DNA from: Ktedonobacteraceae bacterium
GTDB lineage: Bacteria > Chloroflexota > Ktedonobacteria > Ktedonobacterales > Ktedonobacteraceae
NCBI GenBank assembly: GCA_017354095.1
Contig: JAFMRP010000125.1
Location: 1 to 9,313, forward strand
Direction of reading: 5' to 3'
DNA: 9,313 nucleotides
The notes under the pieces are model-generated. The model saw only the letters and a list, made by a program, of their open reading frames with translations, was not told where the DNA came from and did not search any database. Position numbers and translations under genes: made by a program. Positions 1 through 5,979 of the stretch are shown here, one piece after another. Numbering within the stretch: the first letter of the stretch is position 1; each line of letters starts with the position of its first letter.

Positions 1-273
1 CGAGCGAATGCGAAACGTCTGGCACATATTCAGCAGAACCCCAACGTCTCGCTGCATCTGGAAGCAAGTGGCGGAAGAGAGGTCATTGTCATCACAGGGA
101 AGGCGTCGTTGAGTTCGGATGATCCCCCTGTAGACCAGGTTCCTGCCTATGTGGAAAAATACCATGAATTTTTCTCCCGGTTTCAGATCACTCCGCAACA
201 ACTCGCAGAAAGTGTTTCCGTCCCCTTACGCATTCATCCGGTGGCACTCAGATCTGCACCAAATGGGACGTAA
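1..273 (+). CDS. F420-dependent PPOX-class split-barrel protein, C-terminal part
   Basis: The reading frame is open from the first base and ends at TAA 271-273, giving the last 90 residues; the start lies outside the window. The sequence runs from NPNVSLHLEA through a strand (VIVITGKASL) to the family signature VPAYVEKY, and then a C-terminal SVPLRIHPVALR strand. This matches the TIGR03667-like (Rv3369-type) branch of the pyridoxamine 5'-phosphate oxidase superfamily. Members are small dimeric split beta-barrels that usually bind coenzyme F420 rather than FMN; their substrates are mostly unknown. The missing N-terminal half would carry most of the cofactor contacts, so cofactor choice cannot be judged here. 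The next gene follows about 117 nt downstream on the same strand with no clear promoter between, so co-transcription is possible. The family call is from recognised motifs, not a search. Confidence 0.8.
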   Translation, partial: RANAKRLAHIQQNPNVSLHLEASGGREVIVITGKASLSSDDPPVDQVPAYVEKYHEFFSRFQITPQQLAESVSVPLRIHPVALRSAPNGT

Positions 274-352
274 GTCTTCTTTGACCGACATACTCATGGT
301 ACGAAGGTTGAAAAAGACGAGATTCGATGTCGCTGCATGTGCAGCATTCCTC

Positions 353-393
353 AGAAAGGAGTGGAGCACACGTTGTGCTCCAGCGAGCAGATG
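353..393 (+). promoter_or_regulatory. Shine-Dalgarno plus stem-loop start site of MazG-like copy A
   Basis: AAGGAG at 356-361 is a strong Shine-Dalgarno but is 29 nt from ATG 391. Immediately after it, arm TGGAGCACA (362-370) and arm TGTGCTCCA (374-382) form a perfect 9-bp stem with a CGT loop. Folding it leaves 8 nt (383-390) between the Shine-Dalgarno and the start, the usual spacing. A TTG at 373, 11 nt from the Shine-Dalgarno, is an alternative start, but it lies in the loop and has no counterpart in the paralog. TGTGC at 338-342 could compete for GCACA 366-370, so a switch between structures is possible. Confidence 0.6.
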
Positions 394-762
394 GAACTCG
401 AGAAAATAGTGAACGATACCCAGGATTTCACACAGCGCATTCATAAAGTGCTCGGGCCGCACGTATTTGGGGATCCAAGTACGCTCGTCGTGGAATTGAG
501 TAGAGTCATCGGCGTTCTTGCCGAAAGTACCCTGGTCACCGAGGGGAGGCGCCCGGCACACCCTGCCCGTTCGCCTCGCCTCGCACATGATGTTGCTGAC
601 GTGCTCTTCTTGCTGATTGCTATCAGCAATCACTACCACATTGACCTTGAAAAAGCCTGGGATGAATGGATTCCGCCGACACGCGCAAGGCTGGGCGATG
701 ATGCATTCGTCCAAACAGTCCGTGACAGGGTAGCCAGGGCACGCCAGCAAAAGGCACGCTGA
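391..762 (+). CDS. MazG-like nucleotide pyrophosphohydrolase fold protein, copy A
   Basis: A 123-residue protein from ATG 391. It resembles the small all-alpha NTP pyrophosphatases (MazG/dCTPase-like), four-helix-bundle enzymes that hydrolyse (d)NTPs to NMP and pyrophosphate with Mg2+. The clearest part is residues 64-85 (LAHDVADVLFLLIAISNHYHID), which matches the family's second helix ELADVLF..L..A...GIDLE; D67 and D70 stand for its metal-binding acidic pair. The first motif, normally EExxE, is weak: E35 remains, but V39 sits where the last Glu is expected. Start choice: ATG 391 gives MELEKI, which aligns with MKLEKI of the next gene. The frame is open up to 337, but the upstream residues of the two paralogs do not match except where they encode the Shine-Dalgarno. 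AAGGAG lies 29 nt upstream, separated from the start by a 9-bp stem-loop. Catalytic competence alone is doubtful. Confidence 0.7.
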   Translation: MELEKIVNDTQDFTQRIHKVLGPHVFGDPSTLVVELSRVIGVLAESTLVTEGRRPAHPARSPRLAHDVADVLFLLIAISNHYHIDLEKAWDEWIPPTRARLGDDAFVQTVRDRVARARQQKAR

Positions 763-796
763 TGCCAAGAGCGCGCAGAAGTGCTTCACTCTCTTG

Positions 797-837
797 AGAA
801 AGGATTGAGCGTCATTACACGCTTATACGATCATATG
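797..837 (+). promoter_or_regulatory. Shine-Dalgarno plus stem-loop start site of MazG-like copy B
   Basis: AGAAAGGA (797-804) lies 30 nt before ATG 835. A stem-loop starts two bases later: TGAGCGT (806-812) pairs with ACGCTTA (819-825), 7 bp including one G-U, with loop CATTAC. Folding leaves about 10 nt between the Shine-Dalgarno and ATG. The stem sequence is unrelated to that of copy A, but the order and distances are the same. The only in-frame alternative close by, TTG 805, is at zero spacing and is not usable. Confidence 0.5.
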
Positions 838-1173
838 AAACTTGAGAAGATCATCACTGATACCCAGGAGGTATCAAGCCGCCTCTATGCACCTGAAGTC
901 CTCGGGCCATGGGACCCAAGCGCTCTCATGGCAGATGTGGTTGGTGAATCTGGTACCCTGGCGCACAGCGTCTTAACTGTTGAAGGGATAGCAGCAGCAC
1001 CGCCGGAAACTGCTCATATCGCGCTCGACATTACCCGGCTGTTGTTCATGCTGGTGAATCTCAGCGATTACTACCACCTTGATCTTGCCCATGCTTGGGA
1101 AAACATGATCCAGGAAGGATACGCGAATCTCGCGATGCTGGAAAACAATGGAGCAAGCATGAATAACGATTGA
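835..1173 (+). CDS. MazG-like fold protein, tandem paralog, copy B
   Basis: A 112-residue protein, paralogous to the gene ending at 762. Shared blocks are M(K/E)LEKI..DTQ at the N-terminus, VLGP..DPS(A/T)L, and a helix LLFMLVNLSDYYHLDLAHAW that matches LLFLLIAISNHYHIDLEKAW. Here the first metal motif looks better preserved (D34-V-V-G-E38), while the second is damaged: L64-D-I-T-R68 has Arg where copy A has Asp70. Copy A shows the opposite pattern. The protein may therefore be inactive alone, act as a partner of copy A, or bind nucleotides without hydrolysis. It starts 72 nt after the stop of copy A. ATG 835 was chosen by alignment to copy A; the frame is open to GTG 781, but that start has no good ribosome-binding site. 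Family assignment is moderate; function is inferred only. Confidence 0.65.
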   Translation: MKLEKIITDTQEVSSRLYAPEVLGPWDPSALMADVVGESGTLAHSVLTVEGIAAAPPETAHIALDITRLLFMLVNLSDYYHLDLAHAWENMIQEGYANLAMLENNGASMNND

Positions 1174-1234
1174 AGTTGGGAAAAAAGGATTCTCCCCCTA
1201 TCACGCCCAAACATCATCTGTGATTGAGGAGTGG

Positions 1235-1299
1235 TGAAGAGAACTGAACGCGAGCCTCATTTGTTGCACCTATTGCCGCACAGCATTCAGTTCTCTTCA
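1235..1299. repeat. 14-bp perfect inverted repeat, 37-nt spacer
   Basis: TGAAGAGAACTGAA (1235-1248) is the exact reverse complement of TTCAGTTCTCTTCA (1286-1299). It lies between the end of the MazG-like pair and the transposase-derived fragment, whose open frame begins at 1248. It could be a transposon end or junction, an operator, or a long transcript hairpin. No U-run follows, so it is not a standard intrinsic terminator. Confidence 0.6.
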
Positions 1300-1322
1300 T
1301 TTGCTCTCACAACGCCAGTAAG

Positions 1323-1967
1323 CTATACACCAAGCGCTGTCAACTGACCAAAGAGCGAGCTAAGGAACTGTACCGTCTTCTCAACAACCACCAGATTGAG
1401 TTGGAGCAACAGGGGATGGAGGACTGGCGCTTGCGGAAAACGATCAAAGAAGAGAAGGCAGTAGCCGACGCCGAAATTGAGGAGTATCAACAACGGCAAT
1501 GGAAAGCCTATGAGACGAGCAATCAAGAACATCGCAAGTGTGAACGCTATTGCCAGGAACAACGCCAGTTATTACGTGCGTTAGAAGACCTTAAAGCACA
1601 TGAGCGAGTGATGTATGAGTTAGACAACCAGAAGGACCAGATTATGACCGTCTTCAAGGTGGCCTTGGTAAACCTGGTGATGTGGACCAGGGATCACTAT
1701 TTTCCAGAATCGTATTCCCACGCGACCTGGAAACGCTTAGCTCCCTTTTTCCATCTGCCAGGGCTGGTTACCCAGGGACAGGACGCCGTGGAGGTATCGC
1801 TCCGGCCTTTCAATGACAAGCGATACAATCATGATCTGGAAGCGCTTTGTGAACGAGTCAATGCCGCCGCACCACGCTTACCTAATGGGCGTCGTTTGCA
1901 GTTTTCAGTGCAGATCAATGCAGTGGCGCGTCCCATTCCAGATGTGCAAAAACGTCGAGTGGCCTGA
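1323..1967 (+). pseudogene. Transposase-derived fragment, coiled coil plus conserved tail
   Basis: The frame is open from 1248 to TGA 1965-1967 with no convincing start; the natural-looking protein begins around 1320 (KLYTKRCQLTKERAKELYRLL). TTG 1401 is the first usable start codon in the frame and lacks a good ribosome-binding site. The first half is very rich in Glu, Lys, Arg and Gln and is predicted by eye to be a long coiled coil. The second half contains VALVNLVMWTRDHYF, WKRLAPFFHLPG, LRPFNDKRYNHDLEALCERVN and LPNGRRLQF. I associate this tail with transposase/recombinase-like proteins that are abundant in Ktedonobacteria, but I cannot name the IS family. No catalytic domain is present, so this is most likely a 5'-truncated remnant. 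It abuts a fragment of a second transposase in the same frame. Confidence 0.5.
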
Positions 1968-2477
1968 AACCCTGATTACGCGCATCGTGAGCGCCAGGAT
2001 GGACGCCGGAGCCCCGAAGCGGTACTGCGTGGGGTGTTGGGGCGCACCTACCCCGAATCCGTGCTCTCCCGCGTGCTGGATGCCACACAATGGACCCGAA
2101 GGCTCGACAAGCGGGGATATGTTCGCTTCAACCACTGGAAGTTTTTTGGCGAAGACGGCCTTGCTGGCTCGGAGGTTTCGGTCTGGATGTATGAAGGAAC
2201 GCTCAAGATTGCATTCCAAGCCACCGCGCTCTCCGAGTATGCGTTGAGCCTCTCAGCCGATCACAAACGGATCGAAGCGGTCAAGAGCGCTCGTCGCATG
2301 GAGACGCATTTCCGCAGCCCCCAACTCCACCTGTGGCAAAGCAGTGATGCCGAGTGGATTCTGGCGTTGCGTCAACCCGAACGGCAAAAACATCCGAAAC
2401 GGCGCATGCCTGATGGGATCATCCAACTCCGGTTCCCTGAGATGGACACCGATCCACCTCGGCAGGCGCTTTCGTGA
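1968..2477 (+). pseudogene. Integrase-type (DDE) transposase, C-terminal fragment
   Basis: Directly after the TGA at 1965-1967 the same frame continues open to TGA 2475-2477. It reads YAHRERQDGRRSPEAVL, then LDKRGYVRFNHWKFFGEDGLAGSEVSVWMYEGTLKIAF, and METHFRSPQLHLWQ. This is the pattern of the region after the rve/DDE catalytic core in integrase-like transposases (Mu-transposase-type C-terminal barrel): an HR.R.DGRRSP block, then a barrel segment with GLAG..V.VW.Y. The DDE residues themselves are absent, so about two thirds of the gene is missing. A GTG at 2034 could in principle start a 147-residue product, but no ribosome-binding site supports it. Read together with the preceding fragment, this is a junction of two broken transposases rather than one gene with a nonsense mutation. 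Confidence 0.6.
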
Positions 2478-2485
2478 CAGGAAGG

Positions 2486-2529
2486 AGGAGCGGAAGAGAC
2501 AGGCGATGCGGACCATCTCTTCCGCTCTT
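2486..2529. terminator. Long hairpin between convergent units, possible bidirectional terminator
   Basis: GAGCGGAAGAGA-type left arm (2488-2499) pairs perfectly over 12 bp with 2516-2527, extendable to 2486/2529 with one G-U pair; the loop is 16 nt. It sits just after the transposase fragment and 142 nt beyond the stop of the histidine kinase that reads towards it. Neither side has a real T-run, so termination is uncertain. Confidence 0.35.
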
Positions 2530-2631
2530 GACACCATGAATGCCCTGGAATGTGAGCGCTGGTACGCACGTCCCGAGACAAACCGCTCCATATCTGGCCT
2601 GCTTCCTTCTGGTAGGAGGTGTCCATGGTGA
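2506..2631 (+). CDS. Possible 41-residue small ORF
   Basis: ATG 2506 opens a 41-residue frame (MRTISSALDTMNALECERWY at the start). AAGGAGGAG at 2482-2490 lies about 15 nt upstream, but it overlaps the left arm of the hairpin at 2486-2529, and the ATG is in the loop. Its TGA (2629-2631) overlaps a second ATG (2625), which has a good Shine-Dalgarno AGGAGGT (2614-2620) but stops after 7 codons at 2648. This could be the edge of a former operon cut off by rearrangement, or chance. No function can be proposed. Confidence 0.2.
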   Translation: MRTISSALDTMNALECERWYARPETNRSISGLLPSGRRCPW

Positions 2632-2670
2632 TGGCATATGGGGAGTGATAACACGTGTGGATCGATCGGC

Positions 2671-4599
2671 TCACGGCACGCTCTCACGAGACGAGACGAC
2701 TGGCAAGGTAAACCAGAACGTCGAGCCTTTCCCAGGGGCGCTCTCTACTCCTACCTCTCCCTGATGTTGCGCGATCAGTGTCTGACAGATGTACAGGCCC
2801 AGGCCGAGCCCTTTCCCCGAACCGCTCTGTACAGGGATATCTTTCACCTGGTGAAAACACTGCCAGATCTCTTGCTGCGCTTCCTCCGAGAGGCCCGGTC
2901 CCCGGTCACGTACCCAGACACGAGCCATGCCTTCCTCAACGGTGAGCCCGACCTGCACGGGGTGGTCGGGACTTGAATAGCGCAGTGCATTGGTCACATA
3001 GTTGGTCACCACCTGACTGATGCGATCTCGGTCAGCCAGCACATGGACCGCGATGTCCTCTGGCACATCGAGCACGAGAGAGCGTTCGGGCACCGTCACA
3101 CGCACATCCTCGACGGTTTCGCGCACGATGCTGCCAAGCTCACAGCGCTGCAACGAGAGCTTCAAGGTCTTGGCCGTGATGCGCGAGATGTCCAGGAGAT
3201 CGTTGATCAAGCGGGTTTGTACATCAATTTGACGTATGCCATTCTCCAGATGCTTCTTGAGCGTCAGGACGCCCGCGCGCCACTCCGGGGAAGCACCGTC
3301 TGTCGTGGCGATGCGTTTCAGACGCCGTTGGACAAGTTGAAGGGTTCCTCTCAGAGCAGTCAACGGTGTTTTCAACTCATGACTCGTCATGCCAAGGAAG
3401 ATATCTTTTTGCCGTTCCACTTCTTTACGAGTGGTCAGATCTAAGACAAAACTGATGGCCAAGGGAGGGGTACCTGCTCGACTCAACAGCGTTGCCCCAG
3501 TCAGAACTGGTACACGCTTGCCATCTTTGGCGATATACTCTTTTTCCGTCGGTTGAGCCATCCCAGTGGTGCACAGTTCCTCGATTGCCTGGGCATCCTG
3601 AGTCCGATATTCCGAGGGAGTCATCGTCGTCCACTGCACCCGTCCCGCTCCTATGTCTTCTTGAGTATAGCCGACCAATGAGAGAAAGGCATCGTTGGCC
3701 TCAAGGACGGTTCCTTCCAGGTCAAACAGCATGATCCCGACGATATTGGACTTCACGATATGACGAAACCATCGGGACTCTCTCTCCCATAAGGCCTCTT
3801 GCGCCTGTTTCAACGCGGTAATATCCATGGAGGCCCCCAACAGATGAATCGGCTTGCCGTGCAGATCATCGATGCAATGTCCGCTGACGATCAGCCAGTG
3901 GGTACTCCCATCAGGCCAGATCGTGCGGTACTCTATATGATATTCCGTCTTCTCAGCCAGGGCACGTTGATGGGCATGCTGGACGCGCTCTCGATCATCA
4001 GGATACAAGCATGCGAGGAAACGTTCATAACTCGCGGACGTCTGAGGGAACAGACCCAGCTGTGTGGCCATCTGATCCGTGCACTCAATGTATTTGGTCA
4101 TGAGATTCCAATCCCAGATGCCCACACCAGAAGCCTTGACGGCAAGCTGCATCTGCGCTTCACTCATCTGCCTGGCCAGTTCCTGCGTTGTGATATCCCT
4201 GCCGCAAGCAACGATCTCTGCAATCGCCCAGGGCGGCTTGCGCACAGGGATCAGACGCACATGGATCAGGCGATAGATGCCGTCATATCGGCGAAGAGAG
4301 CACGTGCGTTCATGGGTTCGCCCAGAGGCGACGGTTTGGATCAGTGTTTCTTGAACGCACGGCTGCTCCGCAGGATGGAAGAGATCCAACCATCCTCTCC
4401 CGCGACTGTCGCTCTCCCGTTGCCCGGTGAAGTTGTGCCAACTAGGGGAGACATCGTGCATCTCCCCCATGGGAGTGAGAATCCAAAACACATCTGCGCT
4501 TTCCTGCATGACCGCGAGAAAACGAGCGTCAGCGGTGGCCTCTCTAGGGGAAAAGGGGCTGTTGTTTGCTTGCTGAGGGTTCTGGTTCGATGATGCCAT
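2671..4599 (-). CDS. Triple-PAS cytosolic sensor histidine kinase
   Basis: A 642-residue kinase. ATG 4599 has GAAGAGG 7 nt upstream. Order of domains: PAS about 24-138 (ends in GRDITTQE), PAS of the PAS_3 type about 148-265 (YPDDRERV, IEYRTIWPDGSTHWLIVSG, GASMDIT), PAS about 272-395 (GIMLFDLEGTVLEANDAFLSLVGYT, FVLDLTTRK), HisKA 396-475 with the phosphoacceptor His407 in SHELKTPL, and HATPase_c about 520-635. ATP-site motifs: N box around Asn537 (NYVTNALRYS), G1 DRGPGL 565-570, F box around Phe582, G2 GSGKGLGLGL 592-601. There is no signal peptide or membrane segment, so it should sense a cytosolic or diffusible cue such as redox state, gas or light through PAS ligands; no ligand can be assigned. 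No receiver domain and no response regulator gene is in the window, so it is an orphan here. The motifs all look intact. Confidence 0.93.
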   Translation of the reverse strand: MASSNQNPQQANNSPFSPREATADARFLAVMQESADVFWILTPMGEMHDVSPSWHNFTGQRESDSRGRGWLDLFHPAEQPCVQETLIQTVASGRTHERTCSLRRYDGIYRLIHVRLIPVRKPPWAIAEIVACGRDITTQELARQMSEAQMQLAVKASGVGIWDWNLMTKYIECTDQMATQLGLFPQTSASYERFLACLYPDDRERVQHAHQRALAEKTEYHIEYRTIWPDGSTHWLIVSGHCIDDLHGKPIHLLGASMDITALKQAQEALWERESRWFRHIVKSNIVGIMLFDLEGTVLEANDAFLSLVGYTQEDIGAGRVQWTTMTPSEYRTQDAQAIEELCTTGMAQPTEKEYIAKDGKRVPVLTGATLLSRAGTPPLAISFVLDLTTRKEVERQKDIFLGMTSHELKTPLTALRGTLQLVQRRLKRIATTDGASPEWRAGVLTLKKHLENGIRQIDVQTRLINDLLDISRITAKTLKLSLQRCELGSIVRETVEDVRVTVPERSLVLDVPEDIAVHVLADRDRISQVVTNYVTNALRYSSPDHPVQVGLTVEEGMARVWVRDRGPGLSEEAQQEIWQCFHQVKDIPVQSGSGKGLGLGLYICQTLIAQHQGEVGVESAPGKGSTFWFTLPVVSSRESVP

Positions 4600-4921
4600 G
4601 CTGGTGCCTCTTCAATGGACCAGGGGATAGGAGAACAGCGCTCTTCCAGGCGATCTCTTGAGGGACAGGCTCCCGCTCCTCTGTGCTCCACGTGAAGGTA
4701 CCAGGAAAAACGGATGTCCTCCACCCTCCAACGGACGATAGCATGATTGCCAGGAGACCGGTTCCCTTCCACTGCTGGTGGAGGATGCGTCAGCTCGATG
4801 CGACGAGCGTGAAAGGCCTCCCAAACGAGGGCCTTCTTGGTACGCGAGGAAACTCCTCACCTTCAGCGGTGTACGTTCGGTCTCTCCACTCTCATAGTAT
4901 AGAGGATGCTCGCAACATCAA
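4600..4921 (-). promoter_or_regulatory. Long leader and candidate promoter of the histidine kinase
   Basis: No gene is supported between 4600 and 4958. On the minus strand, TTGATG (4916-4921) and TACTAT (4894-4899) with a 16-nt spacer form a possible promoter, which would give a leader of about 290 nt. The leader holds two adjacent hairpins: AAGGCC/GGCCTT arms (4813-4818 with 4830-4835, extended by a bulged TC/GA) and GAGGA/TCCTC (4846-4850 with 4854-4858). Several frames are open here, which I take as compositional. Confidence 0.3.
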
Positions 4922-4958
4922 GCATACCATCTTCCCTGATCCATTCCCATTTCCGCAT

Positions 4959-5192
4959 TCATTCCCCATCGTCTTCGAGGTCACAGCCGCCCGTTGGGCA
5001 ACGCCTGGGTCGTTCAATGGTCACCGCATCCACCGGATACCACCGCCTCTGCCCTCGCAGCAGGACCCGCAATTGTCCACGGCTTTTTCGTACCGCCATC
5101 ACTTGTGCCACGCCCCATTTCACCCGGGTGCAGGGATGATACGCTTGCTCCCACAGCGCTGCCTTGATCTCTTCTAGGTCGGTGGACTGCAT
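4959..5192 (-). CDS. Small basic/acidic protein, lineage type, unknown function
   Basis: A 77-residue protein. ATG 5192 was chosen because AGGAGG lies 4 nt upstream; the frame is open further (to 5267), but that extension overlaps the upstream gene and has no ribosome-binding site. It starts inside the last 19 nt of the gene ending at 5174, so the two are probably translationally coupled. Residues 22-60 (TRVKWGVAQVMAVRKSRGQLRVLL..RRWYPVDAVTIE) alternate short strands and could be a small SH3-like barrel. The tail RCPTGGCDLEDDGE has CxxxxC and an acidic end. I do not recognise the family; function unknown. Confidence 0.6.
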   Translation of the reverse strand: MQSTDLEEIKAALWEQAYHPCTRVKWGVAQVMAVRKSRGQLRVLLRGQRRWYPVDAVTIERPRRCPTGGCDLEDDGE

Positions 5193-5458
5193 CGATCCTC
5201 CTGGCACGTGCCCGCTTCCTGGATCACATCGAGCACAAAGAGCTGGCGATACGAGGCAGGTGGGCAAAAGAACGTGTAGAGGTCTACTTGAATCTCAATC
5301 GCGAGCGCAGCAGCGCAAGCGGCATGGTAGACAGCAAACCCGGCATCATCTGAGAGAATGAGCGGATAGGCTCTCAGGGCTTTGCGACAGTAGGGGCACC
5401 GCTTCGAGAGACTCGGAATTCCAGCCCGAAGGCGCTGTTCGTCGTTCACGATGAGCAT
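5174..5458 (-). CDS. Small CxxC/HxxC putative zinc-site protein
   Basis: A 94-residue protein. ATG 5458 is preceded by AGGAG with 9 nt spacing, a strong ribosome-binding site. Cys21-Pro-Tyr-Cys24 and His45-Ala-Ala-Cys48 form a CxxC-x20-HxxC pattern, the usual spacing of a treble-clef or half-LIM zinc site, within CPYCRKALRAYPLILSDDAG and YHAACAAALAIEI. The C-terminal part (LYTFFCPPASYRQLFVL) is hydrophobic but too short for a clear membrane segment. Proteins of this look occur, to my knowledge, in Ktedonobacteria without known function. It forms a two-gene unit with the gene at 5192-4959. A role in protein or nucleic acid binding is only a guess from the metal-site pattern. Confidence 0.7.
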   Translation of the reverse strand: MLIVNDEQRLRAGIPSLSKRCPYCRKALRAYPLILSDDAGFAVYHAACAAALAIEIQVDLYTFFCPPASYRQLFVLDVIQEAGTCQEDRCSPPT

Positions 5459-5889
5459 ATGATCTTTCTCCTACACAGAAACAGTGTCAGAGCACATGGT
5501 TCTCGCCGGACCACGTGCGGTCTATGACCAGTGTAAGAAGCGATCAAGGGAAGTTCAAGAGGGTTGGCCTGCTTGAATGGCCCAACTACGTGCACCATGT
5601 TACGGTCCGGTCTCTCCAGCAGCCGCTTATCCCTCTGAGCATAAGCGAGAAACATGCTGACTGGGTTCTGATACATTGCCATAATAAAAACACTCTACTC
5701 CGACAAAAAATGCCTACTTCATAGTATATCATTTTCCCGTAGAAACGGGAGAGAGAGGTGTAAACCCCAAAAAGAAGTTCAGCATTGATTTTTCCAATGA
5801 AATGGACGGAATGCATTCTCAAATTTTGGCTCCGAACCGTCATTGGAAGGGCGCTGAGACACAGTCTTTTCCAGGCATGATGGTGGAAC
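5459..5889. other. Intergenic stretch between divergent genes
   Basis: This divergent spacer separates the minus-strand small genes from the plus-strand 194-residue gene. The region is AT-rich with no convincing gene; a 78-residue minus-strand frame (5682-5446) lacks a ribosome-binding site. It holds a short hairpin, TCCCGT (5735-5740) with ACGGGA (5745-5750), and next to it the 10-mer TCATAGTATA (5719-5728), which also occurs at 4892-4901 ahead of the histidine kinase. On the minus strand this reads TATACTATGA, a possible -10 region, but no matching -35 is visible here. Confidence 0.3.
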
Positions 5890-5918
5890 TTGTCTTTTCT
5901 AAAATCTGGGTGTATAAC
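5890..5918 (+). promoter_or_regulatory. Sigma70-type promoter for the 194-residue gene
   Basis: TTGTCT (5890-5895), a 17-nt spacer and TATAAC (5913-5918) are close to the consensus. Transcription would start near 5925, inside the first of two tandem repeats, leaving a leader of about 55 nt before ATG 5980. Confidence 0.6.
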
Positions 5919-5919
5919 C

Positions 5920-5955
5920 TAAGCTTAGTGTGAATACCAAGCTTAGTGTGAATAC
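5920..5955 (+). repeat. Two tandem 17-nt repeats at the transcription start, candidate operators
   Basis: AAGCTTAGTGTGAATAC occurs at 5921-5937 and again at 5939-5955, an 18-bp period, identical except for the base before each copy. The first copy lies in the palindrome CTAAGCTTAG (5919-5928). They overlap the predicted start of transcription, directly after the -10 box, a typical place for a repressor to bind. The encoded regulator is unknown. Confidence 0.6.
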
Positions 5956-5979
5956 TAAATATAAGAAGAGAGGCAAATT

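Noticed and set aside
226..789. 187-residue minus-strand open frame over the MazG-like gene
   Set aside because: It is antisense to a gene with a paralog next door, and its sequence has no recognisable features apart from a chance hydrophobic start.
3799..4593. 264-residue plus-strand open frame
   Set aside because: Exact antisense shadow of the PAS domains of the kinase.
4341..4850. Minus-strand frame with natural-looking stretches (such as NHAIVRWRVEDIRFSWYLHV) overlapping the kinase start
   Set aside because: No start codon with a ribosome-binding site; first GTG is at 4772. Other frames are equally open here, and it runs out of frame into the intact kinase. A decayed gene is possible but not supported.
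4683..5177. 164-residue plus-strand frame
   Set aside because: Antisense to the kinase leader and to the small gene at 5192-4959; Pro/His/Ser-rich, low-complexity look, no ribosome-binding site.
5446..5682. 78-residue minus-strand frame whose end overlaps the start of the CxxC/HxxC gene
   Set aside because: No ribosome-binding site at ATG 5682 and an unlikely C-terminus (LFLCRRKIICSS). The overlap would allow coupling, so it is not excluded.
5921..5955. Two 17-nt repeats considered as a minimal CRISPR array
   Set aside because: There is only one base between copies, no spacers and no cas gene; operator repeats fit better.
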